From Gigaspora margarita (Eukaryota > Glomeromycota > Glomeromycetes > Diversisporales > Gigasporaceae): a stretch of 64,000 nt of DNA. The position numbers were made by a program, and so were the translations under genes. The DNA is taken from the NCBI GenBank assembly GCA_009809945.1, contig WTPW01000199.1:205352-269351 (forward strand), given 5' to 3'. Position 1 is the first letter of the stretch; every line of letters starts with the position of its first letter. Below are positions 1 through 10,654 of the stretch, in pieces. The notes below the pieces were generated by a model. The model saw only the letters and a list, made by a program, of their open reading frames with translations. It made no database searches and had not been told where the DNA came from.

Positions 1-1906
1 TTTATAATACCCTGCACCCTGTACGATATACTCACATTACAACCGTAGCCGTATTGCTTTCATACGTATTGCATAAATTCCAAAATGATTTACAGGTAAA
101 TCCAACTCTATTCCAACCAAGAATTAATTTAAATTCGTACGAAATACTTCTTGCACCCGCTGGTCGCACGTATTCGCCATTGTATCGGCTAGTGCATATC
201 CTCCCTTTTCCCTAAAATATTACTAAGAACAATTGCAAGAGTTGGGAGTCAGTATGGTGTTCTTGAAAGTCGTTTACCAATACCACTTTACTCAATTCTT
301 ATTATTTCTATATATATATTTAGGACCGACTACAGCGCCTATATACGATTTTTATTCTTGAAGGCTTGGAAATTCTCCTTCGCTTGATAAGAAAAAAATA
401 GCAACAAAGAAAAAACTGGCTTGTTCTTGCGACGGTGCTGGACGCAATGTCGAGCAGAAAACTCAAAGAACGAAGGAAATCGATACAGATCATCAGGTTA
501 CTCAAATACCATTTCGTCATACATGATCTGCAGTCACATGAAGGGTCCGGTGACTCGCAATAATGTCCCGCCTTGTGACTTCGTTCACAAGCGGATCAAA
601 ATGTAACTTCAGTATTTGGTGTCTGTCCGCATGCGTATATTAGTTACATTTTTGATACATCTTATTGTTTTGATTTGTGTCGCATCAAAAAATGAAATTA
701 GATCTTGGTTGTTATTACGCTATTACGCTTCGGACACACAATGCTGTGCATTAACCTAGTAATAGTATGACAAATCAGAAAAATATACCAAAATTAGTGT
801 CACTAATAATATAAATATATATATAGTATCTACATTTTAAATAAAATATGCTAGATGCTAGAGTCTGATCTATTCATTCTTGTATCATAAATTTTAGTTA
901 CTAATAATTAAAAATCCAGCCATATTATGTCCTATATATAATCTAGGCCAGCTATTCATATTTCTATAGATACAACAGAATAACATTAGTATATCATCAA
1001 ACAACTTAATCCCGCCAAATCAACAAAATTCAGACAATTTTATTAAATGAGACATGTTATATTTGACGAATAAATAAGTCTAGGCTTTAGTTGTCAATAC
1101 TTCGAGGGAGTAACTTTTATCACAATCAACCACAATATTTACGGTATATTAAGATACTAAAAACAACAACTATGGCAATTTCAGTATATCGAGAAATAGC
1201 TGGACAGGATAACATTAATATCATGTATACAAGAAATACCAACAATGAAGGATTATACTATGCTACTTAATAGTAGATCATTAGTTTATTTAATGAATGT
1301 AGAAGATAATGAAGTAGCTAATTATGATTCACAAAAAAAAAAAACAAAATAAAAATAAAAAAATAAAGAATAAAAAAATCAAAGCCGAAAAAAAATTAGG
1401 AAAAAAAATAAAAAAATTCATGCTATTACATAAAACACTTTATTGTATTCAGACGCAGTTTCGGACATCAACTATTACAACGTAAGCTAAATTTGGGGAT
1501 TCCTTAAAGTGGAACCATCGATGTTACACAAATCACTACATAATTGATGAAAATTTTTTTATATTATTTTACAGTACTTTTTTGGAAAATTCGCTTGACT
1601 GATCCACTTTATGAAATGTTGATAAATGTATTAAGCAAACATGAAGCTCTCATATAGCTTATATAAATTTTTTAATACAACTTAATCCAACAACCTTGTC
1701 TATTTTGTAAAATTCGTATTTGATTATACATGGCTATGTTTTTATTGGTCAAAAAAAAGTATGACTCGTGTAACTGAGAATGAAAAAAAAACTATATATG
1801 AGACGGTTCGTCCAGTTATAGCTTCGTAACACAACCTATATATATCTAATGTATCACAGCCTATAAATTCAACGTACAGCATTAAAATTTTTAGTAGTTT
1901 TTCAAC
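1..1906. other. Intergenic, no gene recognised
   Basis: No convincing coding region on either strand; open frames here are short and low in information. There is a small hairpin around 573-595 (CTTGTGAC with its inverse either side of TTCG-like bases) and an A-rich stretch at 1330-1420. The last 100 bases should hold the promoter of the F-box/LRR gene. Confidence 0.6.
1837..1845 (+). promoter_or_regulatory. TATA-like box upstream of F-box/LRR gene
   Basis: An alternating TATATATAT run lies 61-69 bases upstream of the ATG at 1907, a plausible TATA distance for a fungal gene. In so AT-rich a sequence this is weak evidence. Confidence 0.3.
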
Positions 1907-4813
1907 ATGAATACATTACCAAACGAATGTTACTATGCAATATTTAATAAACTCGAGCGTAATTATAGAAGCTTATTTTCATGTGCTCTTGTAAACCGTC
2001 AATGGTGTAAAATAATTATACCAATATTGTGGAGAGAACCAACAATCCATCTTAAAGATGCAAGACTTATAAGAATATTTCTTTTGACGTTAAATACTGA
2101 AGAACAAGCACTTTTAATCCCTTTTAAAATCTCCCTTCCAAGTCACCCAAAACCCCTATTTGAATATACTAGTTACATTACATCTGTTAGTAATGATTTG
2201 TATGACGGAATTAAAAAGTGGCTTCCTTATAAAACAGAGAATGAGCTTGAAAATGCCATTAAATGTTCTTTGATTGCAATGTTTCTACGAACTAGTAAGA
2301 ATCTTAGGCATTTAAGTCTTAATGGACCTATTTGTAATCAAACAATATTTGAAAATCTTTATAAGAAAACCACTATTACATCTATGGATTTATGTGAGTT
2401 TAAATATAAGGCAATAGATGGATTAGTAACGTTCCTTAATAAGAATTCTACCTTGACTTCTTTGAACCTTAGATCAATTCAACTTGAATATGAAGGGGTA
2501 ATAACACTAATAGAAAATCTTTATAAAAACACTGTCCTAAATTCTTTAGGTCTTTATAATAATCATATTAATATTGAGGAGCTAAAAATATTAGCAAATT
2601 TTTTTTGTAATAACACCACGTTAACTGCTTTGTATTTTTATTGCAATAATCTTGGGTTAGAAGGTGGAAAGGCGTTAGCCGATACGCTTTGTAAGAACGC
2701 CACGATTACTTTATTGGATCTTCATGACAATAATCTTGGATCAGGAGGAGGAAAAGCGTTAGCAGATGCAATTTGCAAAAACACCACTTTAACTTCTTTG
2801 AATATTAGTCATAATGATCTTGGATCAGGAATAGGAAAAGCGTTAGCAGATGTACTTTGTAAGAACTCCACACTGACTTCTTTGAATCTTGGTTGGAATG
2901 ATCTTGGACCAGAAGGAGGAAAAACATTAGCAAATGCACTCTGCAAGAACTCCACGTTGGCTTCTTTGAACTTCCATTCGAATAAACTTGGATCAGAAGG
3001 AGGAAAGGCATTAGCAGATGCGCTTTGCAAGAACGTTACGTTGACTTCTTTGAATCTTGAAAATAATAATCTTGGATCAAAAGGTGGAAAAGCATTAGCT
3101 GATGCACTTTGCAAGAATGATACACTGATTTCTTTGAATCTTGCAACCAATAATCTTGGATTAGAAGGAGGAAAAGCATTAGCAGATGCACTTTGCAAGA
3201 ATTCCACGTTGACATCTTTGAATCTTCGATATAATAATCTTGGTTCAGAAGGAGGAAAAGCATTGGCTGATGCACTTTACAATAACACCTCACTAACTTC
3301 TTTGAATCTTCGTTCAAATGAACTTGAATCTGAAGGAGGAAAAGCATTAGCAAGTGCACTTTGCAATAACACCACGCTTACTTCTTTGAACCTTGAAAAT
3401 AATAACCTTGGATCCGAAGGAGGATACAAGTTAGTAGAAGTACTTTGTAAGAACATTACGCTAAAAAATTTAAATATTCAATACAATGATTTTAAAGGAG
3501 GGCAAGCATTAGTGGATGCACTTTGCAAGAACACCACGTTAACTTATTTGGATTTTCGCTCGAGTAAACTTGGATCAAAAGAGGGAAAAATAATGGCAGA
3601 TGCACTTTGTAAGATCACAACGCTGACTTCTTTGGATCTTTATAATAACAATCTTGGATCAGAAGGAGGAAAAGCATTAGCAAATGCACTTTGCACTAAC
3701 ATCACGTTAACTTTTTTGAATCTTACTCGGAATAATATTGGACCAGAAGGGGGGAAAGCATTAGCAGATACACTTTACAAGAACACCATACTGACTTCTT
3801 TGAACCTTGAAGATAATCATCTTGGATTAAAAGGAGGAAAAGCGTTAGCAGGCGCACTTTGCAAGAACACCACGTTGATTTCTTTGAATATTAGTAATAA
3901 TGATTTTGGATCAAATGTAGGAAAAGCATTAGCAGATGCGCTTTGCAAGAATACTTCACTAAAACATTTAAATCTTTTTTTTAATAAAATTGGATCGGAA
4001 GGAGGAAAAGCATTTGCAGATGCACTTTGTAAGAACACCACATTAACTTCTTTGAATCTTGGTAGAAATGAGCTTGGATCCATCAAATTAATGAAAAGTT
4101 TTAAGCAATCCATTGGGAAAGCATTAGAAGACGCACTTTGCAAGAACACTACGCTGATTTCTCTGGATCTCAGCTGGAATTATCTTGGATTAGACGGAGG
4201 AAAAGCATTAGCGGATGGACTTTATAAGAATTCCACTCTCACTTCTTTGAATCTTCATCTTAATAAACTTGGGTCAGAAGGAGGAAAAGCATTAGCAGAT
4301 GCACTTTGCAAGAACACCTCGCTGACTTCTTTGAGTCTTGCTTATAATAATCTTGGTTCAGAAGGAGGAAAAGCATTAGCAGTTGCACTTGCCAAGAACA
4401 CCACGCTAACTTCTTTGAATCTTCGAGAGAATAATCTTGGATCAAAAGGTGGAAAAGCATTGGCAGATGCACTTTGCAAGAACTCCACGCTTACTTCTTT
4501 GGATCTTTATCTCAATAATCTTGGATCAAAAGGTGGAGAAGTATTAGCAGATGCTCTTTGCAAGAACTCTACGTTGACTTCTTTGAATCTTCAAAATAAT
4601 AATCTTGGATCTGTAGGAATAAAAGCATTGGCATATGCACTTTGCAAGAATTCTGTACTAAAAGATTTGAATATTCGTTCTAATATGTTTGGATCTGAAG
4701 GAGGGAAAGCATTAGAAGATGCACTTTGCAAGAATTTCACGCTTACTTCTTTGGATTATGAAGATAATAATATTGGTTTTAAATTAAAATTAAATAATCC
4801 AAATTTTGTTTGA
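1907..4813 (+). CDS. F-box / leucine-rich-repeat (RNase-inhibitor type) protein
   Basis: Single uninterrupted 968-residue ORF. The N-terminus (residues 1-45, LPNECYYAIF..LVNRQWCKIIIPILW) reads as an F-box, the module that docks to Skp1 in SCF ubiquitin ligases. Residues about 46-140 have no domain I recognise. Four or five diverged LRRs follow, then 25 nearly uniform repeats of 28 residues (consensus LGSEGGKALADALCKN, then TLTSLNL.NN) from about residue 249 to 955, ending in a short polar tail. One repeat is 26 residues and one carries a 9-residue insertion. No signal peptide or membrane segment, so probably cytosolic or nuclear. Such F-box/LRR proteins would select substrates for ubiquitination; the target is unknown. 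The start follows a TATA-like box and is the first Met of the F-box. Antisense ORFs over this gene are repeat shadows. An NLR-like sensing role is possible, but no NACHT is present. Confidence 0.88.
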   Translation: MNTLPNECYYAIFNKLERNYRSLFSCALVNRQWCKIIIPILWREPTIHLKDARLIRIFLLTLNTEEQALLIPFKISLPSHPKPLFEYTSYITSVSNDLYDGIKKWLPYKTENELENAIKCSLIAMFLRTSKNLRHLSLNGPICNQTIFENLYKKTTITSMDLCEFKYKAIDGLVTFLNKNSTLTSLNLRSIQLEYEGVITLIENLYKNTVLNSLGLYNNHINIEELKILANFFCNNTTLTALYFYCNNLGLEGGKALADTLCKNATITLLDLHDNNLGSGGGKALADAICKNTTLTSLNISHNDLGSGIGKALADVLCKNSTLTSLNLGWNDLGPEGGKTLANALCKNSTLASLNFHSNKLGSEGGKALADALCKNVTLTSLNLENNNLGSKGGKALADALCKNDTLISLNLATNNLGLEGGKALADALCKNSTLTSLNLRYNNLGSEGGKALADALYNNTSLTSLNLRSNELESEGGKALASALCNNTTLTSLNLENNNLGSEGGYKLVEVLCKNITLKNLNIQYNDFKGGQALVDALCKNTTLTYLDFRSSKLGSKEGKIMADALCKITTLTSLDLYNNNLGSEGGKALANALCTNITLTFLNLTRNNIGPEGGKALADTLYKNTILTSLNLEDNHLGLKGGKALAGALCKNTTLISLNISNNDFGSNVGKALADALCKNTSLKHLNLFFNKIGSEGGKAFADALCKNTTLTSLNLGRNELGSIKLMKSFKQSIGKALEDALCKNTTLISLDLSWNYLGLDGGKALADGLYKNSTLTSLNLHLNKLGSEGGKALADALCKNTSLTSLSLAYNNLGSEGGKALAVALAKNTTLTSLNLRENNLGSKGGKALADALCKNSTLTSLDLYLNNLGSKGGEVLADALCKNSTLTSLNLQNNNLGSVGIKALAYALCKNSVLKDLNIRSNMFGSEGGKALEDALCKNFTLTSLDYEDNNIGFKLKLNNPNFV
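2651..4771 (+). repeat. 84-bp coding tandem array (25 LRR units)
   Basis: The DNA of the LRR gene is a head-to-tail 84-bp repeat. The length fits exactly: 25 units of 84, minus 6 bases in the short unit, plus 27 in the unit with the insertion, equals 2121. Units share long words such as GCACTTTGCAAGAACACCAC, so expansion by unequal crossing-over is likely. Differences cluster at the two or three residues after SLNL in each unit. Confidence 0.85.
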
Positions 4814-4964
4814 CTAAGTTCTAGTCATAACATATTAGTTGTTGTAAAATATGTATTTTGTAGATTTCTGTAACGTTTTTCCATATTCAATAAGTAAAAC
4901 ATAAAAAATAAAAAAAATTAAAATAAAAAAAATAATGAATACATATAACGATAACAAAATTTAT

Positions 4965-5193
4965 GTCGCGGCTGATGCTGGAAACGGCTGATGCTGGAAA
5001 TTTTTAATTATTTTAATATGAAATTTTTAAAAAATTTTAGGGCCTTTTGTTAGGGGGTTTTTTTTAGGGTTAGGTTAGGGTTTAGGGTTAGTTTTAATAA
5101 TAAAAGAGTATAAGTGGATTTTGGTAGGACTTATTTTTTTTAAATCAGCTTTTCCGATTTCCAGCTTCAGCCATTTCCAGCTTCAGCCGCGAC
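4965..5193. mobile_element. MITE with GTCGCGG inverted termini and telomere-like core
   Basis: Left end GTCGCGGCTGATGCTGGAAA followed by a second copy of GGCTGATGCTGGAAA; the right end is the inverse with GAAGC in place of GATGC. It is flanked by the 6-bp direct repeat ATTTAT (4959-4964 and 5194-5199). The core at 5050-5090 contains several TTAGGG-like words. No coding capacity. A relative lies at 24280-24493. Confidence 0.7.
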
Positions 5194-6080
5194 ATTTATT
5201 AAATATGTGCAATTCGGCGAATTTGTAGAAGTTGGCCTTAAAATGCCCAAATTGTATAATAAGTATTACTCTTTCTAGAGTTCGATACTAAAATTTTCGT
5301 CAGTTTTGAAAAAAAATGGTATTATTTCACAATAAACCGCCATTTGTGTTCTAATAAACAAGTTTCCTTGTGTAATTTTAATATATCTCTACAAAATATT
5401 GAACCTAAAATATGCACTAACCCTAAAATAACAAACTTAAAAAATTTTGGAGATTTCACTTGATCAAAAATCTCTCTACACTCTGAATCTTTTCAGATTT
5501 GTATTTAAAATTAAATCTTATATTTTAAGCCCAAATTTAATTAAATTAAAAGATTTAAAAAAAGTCAAACTACAAATCCGCCAATTGCATGGTAAGCTAC
5601 CAGATAATTACGAACTAGATAAAATGAAAACCACTTTAAGTTCGAAGTATTATGATTATGCCAATTTTATCTAATCAACAAATCAAAATCCATAGTTTGC
5701 ATGCATATACAAAAAATCTGCACTCTCTAACTGTAATGTCTCTTGAACGATTATTCTTAGCATTTTATTTTAATAAAGTTATATCTTACTTTTTAAAATT
5801 AAAAATTTATAATCAAAAAATTAAAATTACAAATAATAATATTCTAAAATTTAAATAAAGGTACAGTATGTTTTACACTTATTGATTTTATTTATTAATA
5901 CTAGGGATGGATCAATCCGTTCTGATAAGGCCCATTAAGTTTTTTGATCCGTTCTGTCCCAAAAACGATCCCGATCTCTTATCATCTCATCCTGTTGGCT
6001 AGCAGAGAGAGTTAAGTCATATTACATCGGTAATTGAAATACCGTATTTGAGTGTAATAGCGCGCCCTTGTGCTTATTTT

Positions 6081-6083
<3 letters not shown>

Positions 6084-6128
<45 letters not shown>
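6084..6128. repeat. Poly-T run (45 bases)
   Basis: An uninterrupted run of about 45 T. It could be the tail of a minus-strand retroposed copy, but the following bases match nothing I recognise. Confidence 0.8.
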
Positions 6129-6129
<1 letters not shown>

Positions 6130-6211
6130 AAATCTCGTACCGGTATTCGAAATGAAGCGCAGGACACAATTATAATTAACCAAATTAACAGCAGGATTTT
6201 AAAGTCAACTT

Positions 6212-6325
6212 ATGTATATATGTTGTAAGTGGGAGCAGGGTTTAAAGTGGATTTGGAATTTCCTAGTTAAATGAATCAACCATAAAAAAAAATTCCGAAT
6301 CCACTTAAATTCCAACATATATTTA
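6212..6325. repeat. Small foldback element
   Basis: Left ATATGTTG...AGTGGATTTGGAATTT pairs with right AAATTCCGAATCCACTT...CAACATAT, with a short extra stretch in the left arm. Probably a decayed MITE. Confidence 0.45.
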
Positions 6326-6348
6326 TCAATTAAAAATGGGATGTCTCT

Positions 6349-6392
6349 TGCACCGCTAGTGTAATGGTATTCATTTAGCTGTCAATAATAGC
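6349..6392 (+). other. tRNA-like 5' fragment (box A only)
   Basis: GCACCGCTAGTGTAATGGTA resembles the 5' half of a fungal tRNA and contains a perfect box A (TAGTGTAATGG), but no T-arm/box B (GGTTCRA) follows within 60 bases. Treated as a tRNA fragment or SINE head remnant. Confidence 0.3.
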
Positions 6393-6544
6393 GATAGCAA
6401 TAGATTTTTACATACTGTACAGTAATAGTTTACCGAATGTCAAAATATTATATGTACAATATTAATTTGTAAAGAGTTAATTTTACTATCAAATAAATTT
6501 GTTTTCAATATCAATGCAGACAATTTTTAAAGTGTTTTTTTTTA

Positions 6545-6860
6545 TTGTTATTGAGCATTCGTTATGGTTGTAGCTAAATTTAAAATTTGTGGTTCGATGC
6601 TTTTAAATTTTAAAACCCATAAATACAGTAAGTTCTGTGTTGTTTGTTACTTATATAATAAAAAAAAACTGTTAGAAAAAATGGGTGCTTGCCATTTTCG
6701 GGACACACATGGGTGGTATTTTGGGTAATATAGCAAAAAAAAAGGCAAATTTCGAATTAATACTCCAGTAAGCGATTATCTAAAATTTTTGTTACAGCTA
6801 TTTTCATAAATTCTGGGACACTTGTAAAGTTAAGTTATTGATTTCGGCATGATCCATTGG
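6545..6860 (+). repeat. Dispersed repeat, partner of 62085-62425
   Basis: About 300 bases shared with 62085-62425 in the same orientation, including GTGGTTCGATGCTTTTAAAT, GGGACACACATGGGTGGTAT and CTCCAGTAAGCGATTATCTA. Small indels separate the copies. No coding sequence or clear termini; family unknown. Confidence 0.7.
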
Positions 6861-7256
6861 GTTCTACGTCAACTATATAAATCAAAATTACTTGTAGTAC
6901 TATAATAAATTCTCTTATTGGCATTGCGGCGAATTTATGAAATATCCCAAAAATTAAAAAATTCAACTACTAATGCGTAAATATAGATTTTGGCTGAGAT
7001 AATCAACATTTCCAAGTTGTAATGCGTCATTTTAATAAATTTCTATGTCTAATAAGTTGTGTTGAGAGTGGGGAAGATGGGTTAGACGCGTTATCAGTCT
7101 AGATCAGAGGTCCAAAAAATTTTTCGGGGTTTACATTTATAGTTCAATAGGTTTATTTTGTAACTGGGGAACAAATGCTTGGTTTTTGTGACCGAATTTT
7201 AGCTAAATTTCATAAATGCGTCGCGGAGGTTTTTTTACTATGTAGCGATAATATAA

Positions 7257-7326
7257 TTTTTATTACAGCAATATTTATTATAGCAATATTTATTACAGCA
7301 ATATTTATTGTGTCAATATTTGTTGT
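7257..7326. repeat. Short tandem repeat
   Basis: About four copies of a 16-17-base unit (TTATTACAGCAATATT and variants). Confidence 0.65.
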
Positions 7327-7821
7327 GTCGTTTTAAACTATATAATATAAGCTAATTTATTAACAAAGTTGAGCTTGAATTCTTTTATTAATCATCTTAT
7401 TGTGCTGTCTTTCTTTTTACTTTTCTAATCGAATTTTGTTACAGTTCTTCAGTTGAGATCGACACTTATATGATATACCCATTGATATATTATATATCAA
7501 AAATAGATGCCAAGCTCTAACTTACCATAATTCGAAGTAATATTTGGAAAAATTACGATTAAACCTCTATAAAAAAAGTTACGAAGCATTTTTTATAATT
7601 AAATAAAAAAAAAACTTACAATTCAGTTTAATTAAAATTTAACGATGTTTAACGCTAAAAAATAGGTCCTGGAACCAACGTTTTATAACTTTATATAAAA
7701 AAAACGGGCTTTAAATTTGTAAATATATTGTATAAGAAACATTTGGTTTTTAAAAAAACTTTGAAAAGAGAACACAATTATCATTATTTTTACAGCAAAA
7801 TTGTTAAAGTAAATTATAGTG

Positions 7822-8100
7822 CTGTAGAATTCGCAACTATAATTTCAACGCAAAATGTGTATTGATAGCAAGTTTATAACAAAATTTTCATAATAAATCA
7901 TGATAGAATTTTACGACTATGATTCTAACGCATACTGTGTATCACCATAGTCGTTTGTAATTTTTTGCAACAAATTTTTTATAATAATTTATGATATAAT
8001 AATACATACGTATGCCGCCGCATTAGTAATACAACCTAACTTAACCACATATTGTGTCACCGTGATAGCTCATTTATAAATTTTTTTAATTTCTTTATCT
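7822..8100. repeat. Imperfect tandem repeat, about 95 bp, three copies
   Basis: Successive copies share a plan of gtAGAATT..C.ACTAT.ATT..AACGCA, then a TGTGTAT..ATAG word, then an AT-rich part ending TTTATGATA. The third copy is the most diverged. Confidence 0.4.
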
Positions 8101-8436
8101 ATAAATTTTTATTTATGCAAATGAGCGTTTATGATATAAGTAAATTAATGGTCGTATAATTTTTATCACCTGTTCATATAATTTTATCTTTAATTTTTCA
8201 CCGATTGAGAAATAATTTGCGTCGTTTCAATATTTAAGAATGACTTACGTAGGTCAAACCTAAATTGTGAACAATTATAGATAGATACTACTTTATAGCA
8301 CGTGGGTAATAAAAAGTACTGACTAGTTTAGTATAGATAACTTCATTTCTATTTTCGTATAATTCATTAAATGTTAGTCAAAATCATGTAAACTTGATGA
8401 TTGACATATAATCACCCCCTTTTTGCAAATCTTCAT

Positions 8437-8720
8437 TGCACGTTAACGTGTTAGCACTGTTGCATCTAAAGTAGCATTCTATCTGAAGTAGCTACTTTAT
8501 ATATCTACGACTTAATGCATGCACAAAGATCTAATTTCAGGGGTTTAATTTTAGTCAGGCGCTACTTCAGATAGGAGGACTACTTCAGATGTTAAGGGGC
8601 ACGGATTACGAACATTCTCGATAGCACGTCAACGTGTTAGGCTTAGGTAGTACCATTGTTGAATAGCACGTAGCATGTTAAACAACACGTTAACGTGCCA
8701 AACAACACATTAAAGTGTCG
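8437..8720. repeat. Cluster of CACGTTAACGTG-type short palindromes
   Basis: Five related short palindromes: GCACGTTAACGTGTTAG near 8438, AGCACGTCAACGTGTTAG near 8622, a decayed one near 8660, ACACGTTAACGTGCC near 8682 and ACACATTAAAGTGTC near 8705. A MITE sits between the first and the rest. Confidence 0.5.
8464..8590. mobile_element. Small MITE built of GTAGCTACTTNAGAT repeats
   Basis: The left end ATCTAAAGTAGCATTCTATC and the right end (inverse of ATCTGAAGTAGTCCTCCTAT) are inverted copies, and each arm repeats the motif again. Same family as 25998-26209. Superfamily not determined. Confidence 0.5.
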
Positions 8721-9147
8721 TATATTAAATTTAAATGTATATAAACGAATGAATTTGACTTCAATAAAGGGAGATAGATGTATAGAAGTTCCTTACGATT
8801 TTACTTAAGAAAAAATAAAGGAGGTAAGCTAGTGTAGTGCTGAAGAGACCTTTTTTCGAGTAAATCAGAAACTTATCTCCTAGTAAAGAGTTAAATCGGT
8901 TAAACGTATACACTCTCACTCCTTAATAGTTGCAGTACGGATGACCAAATCAGTATGGTATGGGGTGTCGTACCATACTGCTCCGGTGTTATTTATTGTT
9001 TTTAATTGAATATGCGCTAAATGAATTCGGAATCACCTTTTACCGATTTTGAGTGAATTTAAAATTTTGGTTTAACATATGTGAATTTAGAATCAACTTA
9101 TATTAATTTTAAATCTACCAAATTTCTATTTTCGACGTGCAACATAT

Positions 9148-9366
9148 GGGCGCTGTTCAATAGAAAGGGGAGAGATCTCTTTTTTTGCTAAAAAATTTTT
9201 ATTGGCTAATTTAATAAAGCATAAACAGATGTATAATTTTTTTAGAACGTTAAATTATACTAATTCAAGTTTTTATATTCAATCTTATATTTGGCGTGAT
9301 CTATAAAAACGTAAATTTTTGATCAGATCTAATGTAAATCTCTACTTTTTCTATTGAATAGCGCCC
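9148..9366. mobile_element. TIR element (GGGCGCT ends), 219 bp
   Basis: Left GGGCGCTGTTCAATAGAAAG and the inverse of right GGGCGCTATTCAATAGAAAA are near-identical, and pairing continues to about 30 bases. ATAT flanks both ends. No coding capacity. Short TSD and GGGC ends could fit PIF/Harbinger or a TA-inserting family. Confidence 0.65.
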
Positions 9367-10003
9367 ATATATATGTTTTTTGTGAGTAAATTCTGAATCA
9401 AGATAAAATAAGAATTCAATTTTACTATGTAAAATCGAGTGCATAATATTAAAAATCTTCCACGTGCAGAAGACACGGATCAAATGCTAGTTTAAATAAA
9501 ATATACAGTACTTGTTTATTTTTGCATCACTTAACATCACTACAATAATAGAATCAAGAAATTTTTAGTAAATTATCCGTTACCCAAAATTGTTATCCGG
9601 ATAATCATATCCGGATCCAAACTCTACATTAGTGGATACGATATTTCTAGTTTTCATCGCTGTGCTAAAAATTAATATAAATGCTATTTTAAATTTTAAA
9701 ATGATGTCATTTATCTTCGCAAAATGAATAAATTTTGCAGATTGCCAAATTATAATCAATTGCAATAACCTGAATATCGTTATAATTGAGAGTTGATTAT
9801 AGTAATATCGATCCAGAAAGAAAAAGTTATGAAATATATATTTATATTAGATAATTGGTTAAGAAATACAACTTTACAATTGCGCAATCGGATTAGCAAT
9901 TAGGTGAACTGCTTTCTACAAATTTCAAAGATACATCGTTTTGTAAATCGCAATTAATATGATATCGCATTTGCTTGTAATTAGAGTATATACTTTAGAA
10001 TAA

Positions 10004-10168
10004 TGTCGACCAGAAGATAAGTATGATGAATTTAACTATTATTGGATTGTTTCAAATGATGAAAATGAAGATTTTTTTCATGAATTTCAAAGACTTTATT
10101 TTCTTATAAATGGGCATAAAGTTATCATATCTCAAGAAAAGGCATCTGAATTAAAAAAAAAAGAATAA
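10004..10168 (+). pseudogene. Possible exon or gene remnant upstream of the ML gene
   Basis: An open frame without Met reads ...YDEFNYYWIVSNDENEDFF, then HEFQRLYFLINGHKVIISQ, ending EKASELKKKE-stop. Composition looks protein-like for this AT-rich DNA, but I recognise no family. It ends 36 bases before the ML start and could be a last exon, a relic, or chance. Confidence 0.25.
10105..10110 (+). promoter_or_regulatory. TATA box candidate for ML gene
   Basis: TATAAA begins 100 bases upstream of the ATG at 10205, inside the small open frame just described. Confidence 0.35.
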
Positions 10169-10204
10169 AAAAAACCAAATTCTTACCAACTCCGCAAAAA
10201 AACT

Positions 10205-10654
10205 ATGAAGAATTTTATTTTCGCATTCATTTTGTTTGCTCTTCTTACAGTAAATGCAGCACCATTTCAACTTAATAAAAGAGCTACTACCTTTGATAAT
10301 TGCACTGGTTTTGGTTTTGTTGACTCACTTACTGTAAAAATTGGAACTGACCCTCCAGTATCTGGGAAGAACGAATCATTTGATGTATCTGGAAAATTGA
10401 CTAAAAATGATATCACCAAAAACCAAACACTTCTTGCAATTGCGTATGAAGACACAGCAGGAGAGCTTATAGCTGATGCCTACATTCAAGCTTTTAACAA
10501 TTCAATTAAGGCTGGAACCCAATTTACGATATCAGCATCAGATGTTCCCACTCCTGATTTGCCTAATAAATATTCACTTATAGTTGCTGTTGTAGATCCT
10601 GCTTTTGAGGGTATAATAGCTTGTGCAACAGCTAATTTTGGTGTAAAAATCTAA
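10205..10654 (+). CDS. Secreted ML-domain (MD-2-like lipid-recognition) protein
   Basis: 149-residue intronless ORF. Residues 1-20 (MKNFIFAFILFALLTVNAAP) form a clear secretory signal peptide. LNKR at residues 24-27 looks like a Kex2 site, so the mature form would start ATTFDNC. The rest has the ML-fold pattern: an early Cys (NCTGFGF), a central beta-rich region and a late Cys (GIIACATANFG) just before the end, as in fungal phosphatidylglycerol/phosphatidylinositol transfer-like proteins and NPC2 relatives. Length is normal for the family. Known members bind lipids or sterols in a beta-sandwich pocket; the ligand here cannot be told. N-glycosylation sequons occur (NCT, NES, NQT, NNS). A polyadenylation-like AATAAA lies at 10668-10673, 14 bases after the stop. 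Family assignment is fold-pattern recognition, not a search. Confidence 0.8.
   Translation: MKNFIFAFILFALLTVNAAPFQLNKRATTFDNCTGFGFVDSLTVKIGTDPPVSGKNESFDVSGKLTKNDITKNQTLLAIAYEDTAGELIADAYIQAFNNSIKAGTQFTISASDVPTPDLPNKYSLIVAVVDPAFEGIIACATANFGVKI

Larger units (their letters stand above)
5194..10003. other. Intergenic with small repeats, no gene recognised
   Basis: Apart from the repeats listed separately I see no supported gene. A frame at 5447-5858 has lysine/leucine-rich composition but no recognisable domain and is broken. A hAT-like terminus (TAGGGATGGATC) starts near 5903 without a matching end that I could find. Confidence 0.5.

Noticed and set aside
2805-4472. Several minus-strand ORFs of 68-132 codons opposite the LRR array
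   Set aside because: They repeat with the 84-bp unit and are shadows of the sense LRR frame.
5040-5095. Telomere or subtelomere
   Set aside because: The TTAGGG-like words are few, degenerate and enclosed by inverted termini of a MITE.
5447-5858. Lysine/leucine-rich frames after the LRR gene
   Set aside because: No supported start, interrupted, and no recognisable family; composition alone could produce them.
6349-6392. Possible tRNA gene
   Set aside because: Box A only; no anticodon stem or T-arm can be built downstream.
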